This document shows positions 5,933-12,803 of a stretch of 16,893 bases of DNA, in pieces. The stretch covers positions 1-16,893 of the forward strand of contig JAGMCJ010000031.1 in assembly GCA_023129265.1 (NCBI GenBank), in the 5' to 3' direction. Source of the stretch: Thermoplasmata archaeon (GTDB taxonomy: Archaea; Thermoplasmatota; Thermoplasmata; RBG-16-68-12; JAGMCJ01). The notes beneath the pieces are model-generated. The model was given only the letters and a program-made list of their open reading frames with translations. It searched no databases and was not told the origin of the DNA. A program made the translations under genes and the position numbers. How positions within the stretch are numbered: position 1 is the stretch's first letter; each line of letters opens with the position of its first letter.

Positions 5933-7176
5933 TGAGAGTGGAGGTTCCCTATGGTGACGGGACCCTCTCTGCAACAATCCCTGAGAGCGCCCACGTGACG
6001 GTCCTCGAGCCGAAGGAGGTCCCGCAGAAGGACGAGATCGGGCTCCTGAAGGAGGCGGTATCAGACCCGATTTCCTTCAAGCCGCTTTCCGAGTTCTTGA
6101 GCGGCTGCAACGAATTCCTCGTGGTGGTCAACGATGCGACAAGGCAAACCCCCACGGCAAAGGCGCTGGAGGGACTGAGCGAGATTCTACGTGATAAGAA
6201 GCCCGAGTTTCTGGTCGCTACAGGGTCTCACAGGGCCCCAACCGAGGACGAGATCAGGTCCATTCTTGGGGACTTCCACCGCGACTTCAGGGATAGGATC
6301 GGCTACCACGACGCCAGGAACAGCGAGATGGTCGAGCTCGGGATCACATCGCGGGGAACACCTGTGAAGGTCAACAAGAAGATCCTCGAATTCGACAGGG
6401 TCGTTCTGATCAACTCAGTGGAACCCCACTACTTCGCTGGTTACACTGGCGGTAGGAAATCGATACTCCCTGGAGTCTCATCGTACGAGACGATCGAGGC
6501 GAACCACAAGTTCGCTCTGGAGCCCACCGCCAAGACCATGTCGCTGGAGGGGAACCCGGTCCACGAGGACATGATCGAAGCCATAGGGTTCCTGGATTCT
6601 GACAAGCTGTTCTCCATCAACCTCGTTCTGGACGGGCAGAAGAGGATATTCTTCGTGGGCGCGGGGGACATCGAGGATTCCTTCATGGAAGCGGTCGAGT
6701 ACTCTCACGAGGTCAACTCCATCCCGGTGAGGGGGCCCGCCGACCTCGTCGTGACTGCGACCTCACCGCCCTCGGATATCGACCTGTATCAGTCCCAGAA
6801 GGCCCTCGACAACGCGAAGCTCGTCGCCCGAAAGGGGGGAACGATAATCTTCGCCACGAAATGCAGGGAAGGGATCGGGAAAAGGAAGTTCTTCGATTTG
6901 ATCGCGGAGGAGGATAATCCTGCCTCTGTCCTTGAGAAGCTCAAGTCAGGATACGAGCTCGGATGGCACAAGGCAGCCAAGATGGCGGAGATGGCCGTGG
7001 AGTTCCAGATTCTCGCCATAACGGCTCTGCCGCCGGAGGACATCAGGAGCATTTTCATGAACCCCTTCTCGGACCTGCAGTCCGCCATCGATCACGCGCT
7101 TGAATCTCTCGGAAAGGCCTCATCCATCGTGGTCATGCCCATGGGAGGGCTGACGGTACCTAGAGTCCGAGAATAA
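5932..7176 (+). CDS. LarA-type nickel-pincer 2-hydroxyacid racemase/epimerase
   Basis: 414 residues from a GTG at 5932 that overlaps the TAG of the previous gene (TAGTG) and follows a GGTGGG purine run; a GTG at 5914 is a less likely start. The LarA catalytic set is complete and at the family's spacing: D68-A-T-R71, G-S-H100-R, P-H166-Y-F-A-G-Y-T-G-G-R-K176 and N-H192. The spacings H-H 66, H-K 10 and K-H 16 equal those of Lactobacillus plantarum LarA (H108, H174, K184, H200). The conserved lysine carries the nickel-pincer nucleotide in LarA. The family racemises or epimerises various 2-hydroxyacids by hydride transfer, so the substrate here is not fixed as lactate. The cofactor-making genes larB, larC and larE are not in this window. 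Translational coupling to the HPS-RraA gene suggests a shared pathway. The 3' end overlaps the convergent protease gene by 17 bp. Confidence 0.9.
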   Translation: MRVEVPYGDGTLSATIPESAHVTVLEPKEVPQKDEIGLLKEAVSDPISFKPLSEFLSGCNEFLVVVNDATRQTPTAKALEGLSEILRDKKPEFLVATGSHRAPTEDEIRSILGDFHRDFRDRIGYHDARNSEMVELGITSRGTPVKVNKKILEFDRVVLINSVEPHYFAGYTGGRKSILPGVSSYETIEANHKFALEPTAKTMSLEGNPVHEDMIEAIGFLDSDKLFSINLVLDGQKRIFFVGAGDIEDSFMEAVEYSHEVNSIPVRGPADLVVTATSPPSDIDLYQSQKALDNAKLVARKGGTIIFATKCREGIGKRKFFDLIAEEDNPASVLEKLKSGYELGWHKAAKMAEMAVEFQILAITALPPEDIRSIFMNPFSDLQSAIDHALESLGKASSIVVMPMGGLTVPRVRE

Positions 7177-7840
7177 AAAGGATGTCACGGAAGAACCAGG
7201 CAGTCGCGAGCAGAGTTCCGACGACTGCAACGGCCAGAGCATAGACTCCGATGTTCCAGCTGAGGACCTTTGAGCCGTCAAATGGTGGGAACGGGATCAT
7301 GTTGAACGCCCCCAAGATGAGGTTGATGAAGGCGATGGTCCAAGGAACCCAGAACCAGTCTGGCGCAAAGACGGCAAAGGCGAGCGTCAATGCCAGGAAT
7401 GCACCCCCCACGGCTGCGTTTGTCAAGGGGCCCGCCACGCTGATCTTACCGCTCTGCTCCTTCGTGATGCGTCCGCTGATATGCACCGCCCCAGGAGCCG
7501 CGAAGATGAAGCCCAGGAATGCCGTGACGAGTGCGAAGAGCAGGCCAAAGGAGCTCATCCGGAACTCGGCCCAGCACCCATACTTCTGAGCGAGGAGCTT
7601 GTGGGCCATCTCGTGAAAGGCAAAGCCAGTGACGACCGCGACCAGGGACACCCCAAAAAAGAATGCGAATGCATACGGGTTAAACTCACCGGTCAACGGC
7701 TTCGTGAAGAATATGGTGAAGGCAAGAGAGAGAACGAGTATCGAGATACCTATCTGTTGGAGCTCAATTCTGCTGAACCTTAGCTTGCCGGGTGGTCTGG
7801 CGACATACGTGGCGCGGAAAGATCGGTTGCGTCCAAGCAC
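7160..7840 (-). CDS. Site-2 protease-like membrane zinc metalloprotease (M50)
   Basis: 226 residues, several membrane helices. The zinc-binding H-E-M-A-H is at residues 76-80 within a hydrophobic segment, and the third ligand motif N-M-I-P-F-P-P-F-D-G is at 180-189. Between them is the S2P-typical stretch G-R-I-T-K-E-Q-S-G-K-I-S-V-A-G-P-L-T-N (123-141). Both catalytic motifs are intact, so the protein should be an active intramembrane protease. There are no PDZ or CBS domains, and it is close to a minimal core. It starts with GTG at 7840, 26 nt from a TATA box, so translation is leaderless. The substrate is unknown. Confidence 0.92.
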   Translation of the reverse strand: MLGRNRSFRATYVARPPGKLRFSRIELQQIGISILVLSLAFTIFFTKPLTGEFNPYAFAFFFGVSLVAVVTGFAFHEMAHKLLAQKYGCWAEFRMSSFGLLFALVTAFLGFIFAAPGAVHISGRITKEQSGKISVAGPLTNAAVGGAFLALTLAFAVFAPDWFWVPWTIAFINLILGAFNMIPFPPFDGSKVLSWNIGVYALAVAVVGTLLATAWFFRDILFILGL

Positions 7841-7861
7841 GCCAACAAAAAGCCCGTCTCC

Positions 7862-7870
7862 ATTAATAGA
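7862..7870 (-). promoter_or_regulatory. TATA box of the site-2 protease gene
   Basis: On the minus strand this reads TCTATTAAT, centred 26 nt from the GTG at 7840. It lies between the protease gene and the stop codon of the upstream zinc-ribbon gene (7884), so the protease has its own promoter. Confidence 0.55.
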
Positions 7871-7883
7871 TTATCGGTTCGGG

Positions 7884-8771
7884 CTATAGGTTGAACTTGG
7901 CACCGCAGTTCGGGCACTCGAACCAGCTCTCCTTGAGAAGGAAGTCGCAGAGAGGACATCGGAGCACATGGCTCTCCCTTTTCTTCACTTGAGCCTTTAT
8001 GACCTCGAGGCTCCGTTTCTTGAACTGCTCGACGTCTTCGCTTAGAAGGCTCTCGAGCTTAGAGACCTCGAACCCCTTCTCCCTCCAGGCCTCTATTTGG
8101 TTCCTGTACTCCTCTCGCTCCATCTCTTTCTCGTCCAGTTCCGCGATGGCGGTTGTAATCTCCGAACGCATCTCTTTGGAGGTTGCTGAACCGCGAACGG
8201 TGTCCTTGACGAACTCGTAGAGCTCGTCCATGTATTCTCCCAGCTTGAGTGTCTGTCCGTTTATCTGGAGGTCAAGGAAGGCCGCTCCTGCCGCTGCGCC
8301 ACATATCCTGCACCTCAGGTCATTTGCATCCAATGGTCCTTTGCATCTCGCGCAGGCGAGCTTGTCCTTGGTCTTCTTCTCCGTCAACAACAGTCCGGAG
8401 AGCATCAGCCTTCTTGCTATGATTCTGTGAAGCCCCCGCCTTCTTTCGGGCTTGGGAAGGCTCATCCCGATCAGGTCGGAGAACGACTTGATCCCCTTGT
8501 CGTACAGTTTCCCCGCCATGTCTTCTGTGACACCAGGGATCAGTCGGAACCTGTGGACCGCCTCGTCTCGACCCGCGTCGTACAATGGCTCCTCCTCCAG
8601 CGTCCCTCCGCAAGACGGGCATATCGCAATGTAGGAGTCATACATCTCCCCGCAGCTCTGGCATTCCACTTCCTTCTCGGGAAAGATCGTGCCACACCTT
8701 GGGCATATCATCTCCGCAGGAGAAGAAGATAGTCCGCATATGCCGCATACCTGCTCGCTCGCGCTTGCCAT
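7884..8771 (-). CDS. Zinc-ribbon / helix-hairpin-helix / coiled-coil protein
   Basis: 295 residues with eight C-x2-C pairs, enough for four zinc ribbons: C9/C12 with C23/C26, C37/C40 with C51/C54, C140/C143 with C154/C157, and C272/C275 with C286/C289 at the C-terminus. Between ribbons two and three, residues about 76-105 (R-L-I-P-G-V-T-E-D-M-A-G-K-L-Y, then a turn and F-S-D-L-I) form a helix-hairpin-helix of the type that binds DNA non-specifically. Residues about 175-265 are charged and helical, probably a coiled coil. There is no enzyme motif. The architecture suggests a nucleic-acid-associated or adaptor protein; the exact function is unknown. The ATG at 8771 has no clear ribosome binding site. 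The only TATA-like element is about 55 nt upstream inside a 9-bp inverted repeat. Confidence 0.85.
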   Translation of the reverse strand: MASASEQVCGICGLSSSPAEMICPRCGTIFPEKEVECQSCGEMYDSYIAICPSCGGTLEEEPLYDAGRDEAVHRFRLIPGVTEDMAGKLYDKGIKSFSDLIGMSLPKPERRRGLHRIIARRLMLSGLLLTEKKTKDKLACARCKGPLDANDLRCRICGAAAGAAFLDLQINGQTLKLGEYMDELYEFVKDTVRGSATSKEMRSEITTAIAELDEKEMEREEYRNQIEAWREKGFEVSKLESLLSEDVEQFKKRSLEVIKAQVKKRESHVLRCPLCDFLLKESWFECPNCGAKFNL

Positions 8772-8802
8772 AATATCACATGTAGGGAGTGTGGCTGCTA
8801 CG

Positions 8803-8836
8803 CGAAAGAATCCCCTCGACGATACTTATTCTTTCG
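8803..8836. repeat. 9-bp perfect inverted repeat flanking the promoter of the zinc-ribbon gene
   Basis: CGAAAGAAT at 8803-8811 and ATTCTTTCG at 8828-8836 are exact reverse complements separated by 16 bp. On the minus strand the TATA-like AATAAGTAT lies at 8822-8830, so the repeat arms cover the box and the predicted transcript start. This is the layout of a repressor site. The plus strand has TTTTT after the second arm, but no plus-strand gene ends nearby, so a terminator is less likely. Confidence 0.45.
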
Positions 8837-9043
8837 TTTTTGATTATCATCGATGAAAACTATCCAGCAGGAGCGTGTTCTTCTCTCTGTCTCGAGGTCA
8901 GGCACCTCGTCGGTGCGGTCAGATCCGCTGAAAGCCTTTCCGTGATTTGTCCTTGGTGTGTGTCGTCGAGGAATCCTCTTGTGCAAGATTTTCCGGGAAG
9001 CCAGATTCGCAAGGACCTTGTCTTTCCTTGTGGTCCAGACCCG

Positions 9044-9051
9044 TAAAATAC
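9044..9051 (+). promoter_or_regulatory. TATA box of the XPD-like helicase gene
   Basis: TAAAATAC is centred about 26 nt before a GTG at 9073 and 34 nt before the ATG at 9082. It excludes the upstream GTG at 9067, which would be too close. Confidence 0.5.
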
Positions 9052-9081
9052 TAAACCTCGGTCGCCGTGGTTGTGCTGAGT

Positions 9082-10926
9082 ATGAGCGGAGAGGGATGCA
9101 CTGTTTCGTCGAGGGTCGAGGAGGACCTTTTCCCGTTTCCCAGTCCCAGGAAAGGACAGGACAGCTTCCTGCAGGAGGCCAGGCAGGCCCTCTCATCGGG
9201 TCACCATCTTCTCGCCCACGCACCCACAGGCCTGGGCAAGACGGCGGTGGCGCTCACTGCATCTCTAGAGGTCGGACTGCGGAACGGGCTGTTGGTTTTC
9301 TTCCTCACCTCCAAACAGTCCCAGCACAGAATCGCGGTTGACACCCTTCGCGGGATCTCGGACATCCGGGGAGGGATATTCGCGGTTGACATAATCTCGA
9401 AGCAGTCACTCTGTCCATTGTCCAGCTCGCGGCGCTCCTCCTCGTTCCAGGATTTCTGTGAGCTGAGAATCGCCACGGAGACCTGTCCTTACTACAGGCG
9501 GTCGACCAAACCGCTCGTGGACGTGGTCGGAAGACGGATCCTGCACGTCGACGAGGTCGCCCGGATCTGCCGTGCGTTCGGAAGGTGCCCGCACAAAACA
9601 GCCATGGATTGCCTCTCAGAGGCAGATGTCGTCATCTGCGATTACAACTATCTCTTCTCCCCCCTAAGGGATGTCATTCTCGAAAAGGCGAAGAGGTCGC
9701 AGGAGGACATCGTCGTGGTAGTCGATGAGGCCCACAATCTTCCGTCGAGAATCCGGGACCATCTGAGGGGCGAGACTGGACCACAGGAGATCCTGGCCGC
9801 CGCGAAGGAGGCGAAACAGATCGACCGCAGCCTGTCGAGTGTCCTGGTAGCTCTCGCCAAGGAACTCGAGACGCAGTTTGACGACGAAACGAGGGAGGTC
9901 AGCAAGGATGTGATACTTGCCCCGCTGCGGAAGGTTCTCGAGGACCGTGACAGCTCGGTCGCATCTTTTCTGAACCGTGTGAGGCAGTGTGGAGAGACTG
10001 CCGTCTCCAGGACGACTGGCACAGCGCTTCTCAGCTTCGCTGATTTCCTGGACGGGTGGGCGGGCGACGGGAACCCGATACTGAGGACCCGAAACGGGGA
10101 GGAGTTCTCGTTCTTGTTCCTGGACCCCTCGATGATAAGCCGTGAGGTCTTCGAGAAGTCGCATTCCTCTATCCTCATGAGCGGGACGCTCTTCCCCGCC
10201 GAAACCTACTCTGACCTCCTGGGCATCCCCAAGTCGAGATGCGTCGTGAGAACGTTCATCTCACCCTTCCCGCAGGAGAACCGACGGGTCGTCCTCGCCA
10301 CGGAGATGACGACGCTCTTCAAGCAGCGGGGAGATGTGACCTACCAGGCGTACGCGAACCTGATCCTATCAGTGTCCTCTCTTCTTCACGGGAATCTGGC
10401 GGTATTCCTTCCTTCCTACGAGTTCCTGGAGAGCGTCCGCCAGAGAATGATGCTTACCGAATGCGGGAAGGAGATGCTCGTCGAGACGCAAGGGTCCACG
10501 AAGGAGGAGAAGACCCGCATTCTGGGACGACTGAAGGAGGTGCGGACGAACGGAGGAATCCTTCTGGCGGTCATGGGCGGCTCGCTCTCCGAGGGTGTGG
10601 ATTTCCGCGACAACCTGCTCAGTGCCGCCGTGATATGCGGGATTCCGCTGACGCCGCCCACGGTGGAGAACGAGGCGCTCCGGAGATACTACTCCTCCAG
10701 ATTCGGGAAGAGCAGGGGGTTCGACTACTCCTACCTCATTCCGGCCATGAACAAGGTCGTCCAGTCGGCGGGAAGGTGCATTCGCAGCGAATCCGATAGA
10801 GCGGTGATAGTATTCGCGGACAGGCGGTTCGCAACCGGCAGATACAGGAGATTCCTGCCCAAGGAGCTCTTTGGCGGGGAGGAGGACGTGGAGAATGCGG
10901 TCAGGGAGTTCTTCGGAACGGCATGA
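9082..10926 (+). CDS. xpd: XPD/Rad3-like superfamily 2 DNA helicase with Fe-S cluster
   Basis: 614 residues from the ATG at 9082 (in-frame GTGs at 9073 and 9067 are alternatives). The Q-motif-like F-P-F-P-S-P-R-K-G-Q comes just before Walker A A-P-T-G-L-G-K-T-A (47-55). Walker B is V-V-V-V-D-E-A-H (D-E-A-H at 215-218). The late motif VI Q-S-A-G-R-C-I-R-S begins near residue 561. Four cysteines between motifs Ia and II, C111, C126, C135 and C169, fit the spacing logic of the XPD 4Fe-4S cluster, with K-Q-S-L-C and R-C-P-H contexts like those of eukaryotic XPD; a fifth, C163, is nearby. Length matches archaeal XPD. It is expected to be a 5'-3' DNA helicase used in repair. DinG-like helicases share many features, so orthology to XPD is likely rather than certain. 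Bud32 follows after 32 bp. Confidence 0.87.
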   Translation: MSGEGCTVSSRVEEDLFPFPSPRKGQDSFLQEARQALSSGHHLLAHAPTGLGKTAVALTASLEVGLRNGLLVFFLTSKQSQHRIAVDTLRGISDIRGGIFAVDIISKQSLCPLSSSRRSSSFQDFCELRIATETCPYYRRSTKPLVDVVGRRILHVDEVARICRAFGRCPHKTAMDCLSEADVVICDYNYLFSPLRDVILEKAKRSQEDIVVVVDEAHNLPSRIRDHLRGETGPQEILAAAKEAKQIDRSLSSVLVALAKELETQFDDETREVSKDVILAPLRKVLEDRDSSVASFLNRVRQCGETAVSRTTGTALLSFADFLDGWAGDGNPILRTRNGEEFSFLFLDPSMISREVFEKSHSSILMSGTLFPAETYSDLLGIPKSRCVVRTFISPFPQENRRVVLATEMTTLFKQRGDVTYQAYANLILSVSSLLHGNLAVFLPSYEFLESVRQRMMLTECGKEMLVETQGSTKEEKTRILGRLKEVRTNGGILLAVMGGSLSEGVDFRDNLLSAAVICGIPLTPPTVENEALRRYYSSRFGKSRGFDYSYLIPAMNKVVQSAGRCIRSESDRAVIVFADRRFATGRYRRFLPKELFGGEEDVENAVREFFGTA

Positions 10927-10927
10927 C

Positions 10928-10936
10928 ATTTTTAAC
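10928..10936 (+). promoter_or_regulatory. TATA box of the bud32 gene
   Basis: ATTTTTAAC lies directly after the helicase stop codon, centred about 27 nt before the ATG at 10959. It selects that ATG over the one at 10923, which is upstream of the box. Confidence 0.6.
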
Positions 10937-10958
10937 CGCGAAGCCGTTGCGGAACCGA

Positions 10959-11564
10959 ATGCTAATCAAGATAGGGGCGGAGGCCCAGCTTCGCCTGATC
11001 ACCTGGAAAGGGAGGAGAGCAGTGGAGAAATTCAGGGTCCCGAAGGGCTACAGAATCCCAGCGCTCGACGAGAGGCTCAGGACGTCGAGGCTCAGGACAG
11101 AGGTGAAGCTCATGACCGAGGCTCGCACGTTGGGGGTCTCCGTGCCAATAATATATGACGTGGACGTGGTGGAGAACAAGATAGTCATGGAACACATAGA
11201 CGGAAAGCAGGCGAAGGAGATAATAAGCTCCGGCGCCGACGCAGAGGACCTGTGCAGGAGAATAGGCTCCATCGTGGGCATCCTCCACTCGAACGACATG
11301 GTCCACGGTGACCTCACGACCTCCAACATGCTCGTCTCCGACGGCGACATCTACTTGATAGACTTCAGCCTGGGCAGGAAGAGCCAGGGAATCGAGGACA
11401 AAGGGGTCGACCTCCACCTGCTCAAGGAAGCCTTCTCCAGTGCCCACTCCGAGAGGTTCCATCTCTTCGATCATGTCATGGCGGGATATAGAGAGGAATG
11501 CGAGATGGCCGATGCGGTCGTGGAGAGAATGGCTGTGATCGAGGGACGGGGTAGATACACTTGA
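10959..11564 (+). CDS. bud32: Bud32/PRPK, KEOPS complex kinase-like ATPase
   Basis: 201 residues. Bud32 hallmarks are visible: the minimal glycine loop G-A-E-A (6-9), the ATP-binding lysine in V-E-K-F-R (K24), a helix with R-L-R-T-E-V-K-L-M-T-E-A-R, the catalytic loop H-G-D-L-T-T-S-N (116-123, D118), the metal-binding D-F-S-L-G (135-139), and the following E-D-K-G-V-D-L-H-L-L-K-E-A-F. Bud32 works with Kae1, Cgi121 and Pcc1 to make threonylcarbamoyl-adenosine at position 37 of ANN-decoding tRNAs. Many euryarchaea fuse it to Kae1; here there is no Kae1 domain and the gene has its own leaderless promoter, so it is stand-alone. The stop overlaps the start of the next gene (TTGA). Confidence 0.95.
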   Translation: MLIKIGAEAQLRLITWKGRRAVEKFRVPKGYRIPALDERLRTSRLRTEVKLMTEARTLGVSVPIIYDVDVVENKIVMEHIDGKQAKEIISSGADAEDLCRRIGSIVGILHSNDMVHGDLTTSNMLVSDGDIYLIDFSLGRKSQGIEDKGVDLHLLKEAFSSAHSERFHLFDHVMAGYREECEMADAVVERMAVIEGRGRYT

Positions 11565-12109
11565 TCCGCTTCGTGACGACGAACAGGGGGAAGCTCCGAG
11601 AGGCCGAGAGGATCCTGACGGGAATCGGAATGAACGTCGAGATGCTCTCCATCGAGTATCCCGAGATACAGGGCGAGTCGCTGAAGGAGGTCGTCCTTTT
11701 CGGGCTGAACTGGCTTCGCCAGAAGGTGGAGGGCGATGTAATCATCGAGGATTCCGGCCTGTTCATCGAGTCCCTCGGGGGATTCCCCGGGGTCTTCTCA
11801 TCTTACGTGTTCAAGACCTTGGGTATGGACGGCATCCTGAAGCTGATGGAATCGGAGAAGACGAGAGGTGCCCATTTCGAGAGTTGCATCGGACTCTTGG
11901 TGGATGAAAAAGCGGTCACGTTCAGCGGGACGTGCGAGGGCGCCATCTCCGGGCGGACCAGGGGATCCAGAGGCTTCGGGTACGATCCGATCTTCGTTCC
12001 CAGAGGCGAATCGAGGACCTTCGGAGAGATGGGGACCGATGAGAAGAACAAGATCTCGCACAGAGGAAACGCATTCCGGAAGCTCGCCGGTTACCTCCAG
12101 TCAAGGTGA
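11561..12109 (+). CDS. rdgB: XTP/dITP diphosphatase (Ham1/RdgB family)
   Basis: 182 residues, the family's usual length. All signature blocks are present: T-T-N-R-G-K (6-11), E-D-S-G-L (63-67) with S-L-G-G-F-P-G-V-F-S after it, G-F-G-Y-D-P-I-F-V-P (138-147) and K-N-K-I-S-H-R-G near 162-169. The enzyme hydrolyses deaminated purine triphosphates (XTP, ITP, dITP) to monophosphates, keeping them out of DNA and RNA. The TTG start overlaps the TGA of bud32 by three bases, so translation is coupled. A neighbourhood of bud32 and this house-cleaning enzyme occurs in other archaea. Confidence 0.95.
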   Translation: MIRFVTTNRGKLREAERILTGIGMNVEMLSIEYPEIQGESLKEVVLFGLNWLRQKVEGDVIIEDSGLFIESLGGFPGVFSSYVFKTLGMDGILKLMESEKTRGAHFESCIGLLVDEKAVTFSGTCEGAISGRTRGSRGFGYDPIFVPRGESRTFGEMGTDEKNKISHRGNAFRKLAGYLQSR

Positions 12110-12125
12110 AGTACCGCCCTCTGAC

Positions 12126-12803
12126 GTGAGGGGAATCGGAGCGAGTCTATCGTTTCTGGCTCTTCCGATCCTTCTCCCCGTCCTTGCCTTGGTTCTTGTG
12201 TGGGCGCTGTTCGGTCCGGTGATGATGTACGCCGCGCTGACATCCATGGTCGCCTATCTCTTCGGACCTTTGGGAAGGGAGCTGGTGATTCCCGCCGCGG
12301 TCCTCCTTCTCATGGAGAGCATCTCAGCCGGGATTTGGGAGGTCGTCGCGATCTCCCTCTCCGTTGCCTGTGTAGACGTGTCGCTGGCTCTCTTCGTGGT
12401 GTGGAACTTCGCCCTCGTGAGGAGGTCCAAGATCCTCGCGAGGATCACCGACCGAATGGAGAATGCCTTCACGAGGAGGGTAGGCAGTGGCCCAAGCAGG
12501 AGGGGATACGCACTCTTGGCGGGGTATGTCGCCTTCCCGCTCCAGTTCAGCGGCGGGTTCATCGCCACCATCATCGGCAGTCTCCTTGGCTACGACCCGC
12601 GAAGAATGGTGCTCGCGGTCACGGTGGGCTCTGTCGTCGGGTCTCTGGCAATGGGTCTTCTCACGTATCTGATTGGAAGACCGATATTGGACCTTCTGAC
12701 CCTGGGCGCTCTGCAACTGGCGGGAATCTTAATAGTGGTGGGCTTCATTATCGCTGCCGTTTACCTCTACTACTCGTACAGGAGGAAGAAAGATGAAGAC
12801 TGA
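12126..12803 (+). CDS. Small multidrug export-type membrane protein
   Basis: 225 residues from a GTG at 12126, 16 bp after rdgB with AAGGTGA across the previous stop. The frame is open further upstream but there overlaps rdgB and has no membrane character. About six hydrophobic helices are visible: 8-30, 34-48, 52-70, 73-97, 129-152, 160-184 and 193-216 (some may pair). A conserved-looking stretch, V-A-F-P-L-Q-F-S-G-G-F-I-A-T then G-S-L-L-G-Y-D-P-R-R-M-V-L-A (about 135-164), resembles the P-x-P-x-T-G-A-W segment of the small multidrug export family (PF06695). Substrate and direction are unknown; the family name is not good evidence for drug export. The basic tail R-R-K-K is probably cytoplasmic. 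Confidence 0.72.
   Translation: MRGIGASLSFLALPILLPVLALVLVWALFGPVMMYAALTSMVAYLFGPLGRELVIPAAVLLLMESISAGIWEVVAISLSVACVDVSLALFVVWNFALVRRSKILARITDRMENAFTRRVGSGPSRRGYALLAGYVAFPLQFSGGFIATIIGSLLGYDPRRMVLAVTVGSVVGSLAMGLLTYLIGRPILDLLTLGALQLAGILIVVGFIIAAVYLYYSYRRKKDED

Larger units (their letters stand above)
8772..9081. other. Intergenic region of about 310 bp between divergent genes
   Basis: It holds a candidate operator near 8803-8836, the promoter of the XPD-like helicase at 9044, and between about 8880 and 9040 a cluster of short perfect stems (for example GCACC/GGTGC at 8902-8916, GCGG/CCGC at 8916-8929, GAGGA/TCCTC at 8969-8979, CAAGG/CCTTG at 9010-9020). I see no match to tRNA, RNase P RNA, SRP RNA or a C/D-box pair. 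Open frames across it on both strands lack starts with support or protein-like composition. Confidence 0.5.

Noticed and set aside
8828..8841. Intrinsic terminator on the plus strand (inverted repeat followed by TTTTT)
   Set aside because: No plus-strand gene ends upstream within 1.5 kb. The repeat fits the minus-strand promoter better.
8849..8931. C/D-box guide RNA (CGATGA near 8851 and CTGA at 8928)
   Set aside because: The C box deviates from the consensus, no internal C'/D' pair is found at the right spacing, and the distance is too long.
8789..9046. 85-codon plus-strand frame in the intergenic region
   Set aside because: It starts at a GTG without TATA box or ribosome binding site, and its one hydrophobic stretch comes from the AT-rich operator region. 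Conservation would be needed to accept it.
8798..9223. 141-codon minus-strand frame across the intergenic region and the helicase start
   Set aside because: It overlaps the start of the helicase gene, has Arg/Pro/Thr-rich low-quality sequence and no start signal.
11868..12125. N-terminal extension of the multidrug-export-type frame
   Set aside because: It lies inside rdgB in another frame and is Ser/Arg/Gly/Pro-rich. The membrane protein begins naturally at the GTG at 12126.
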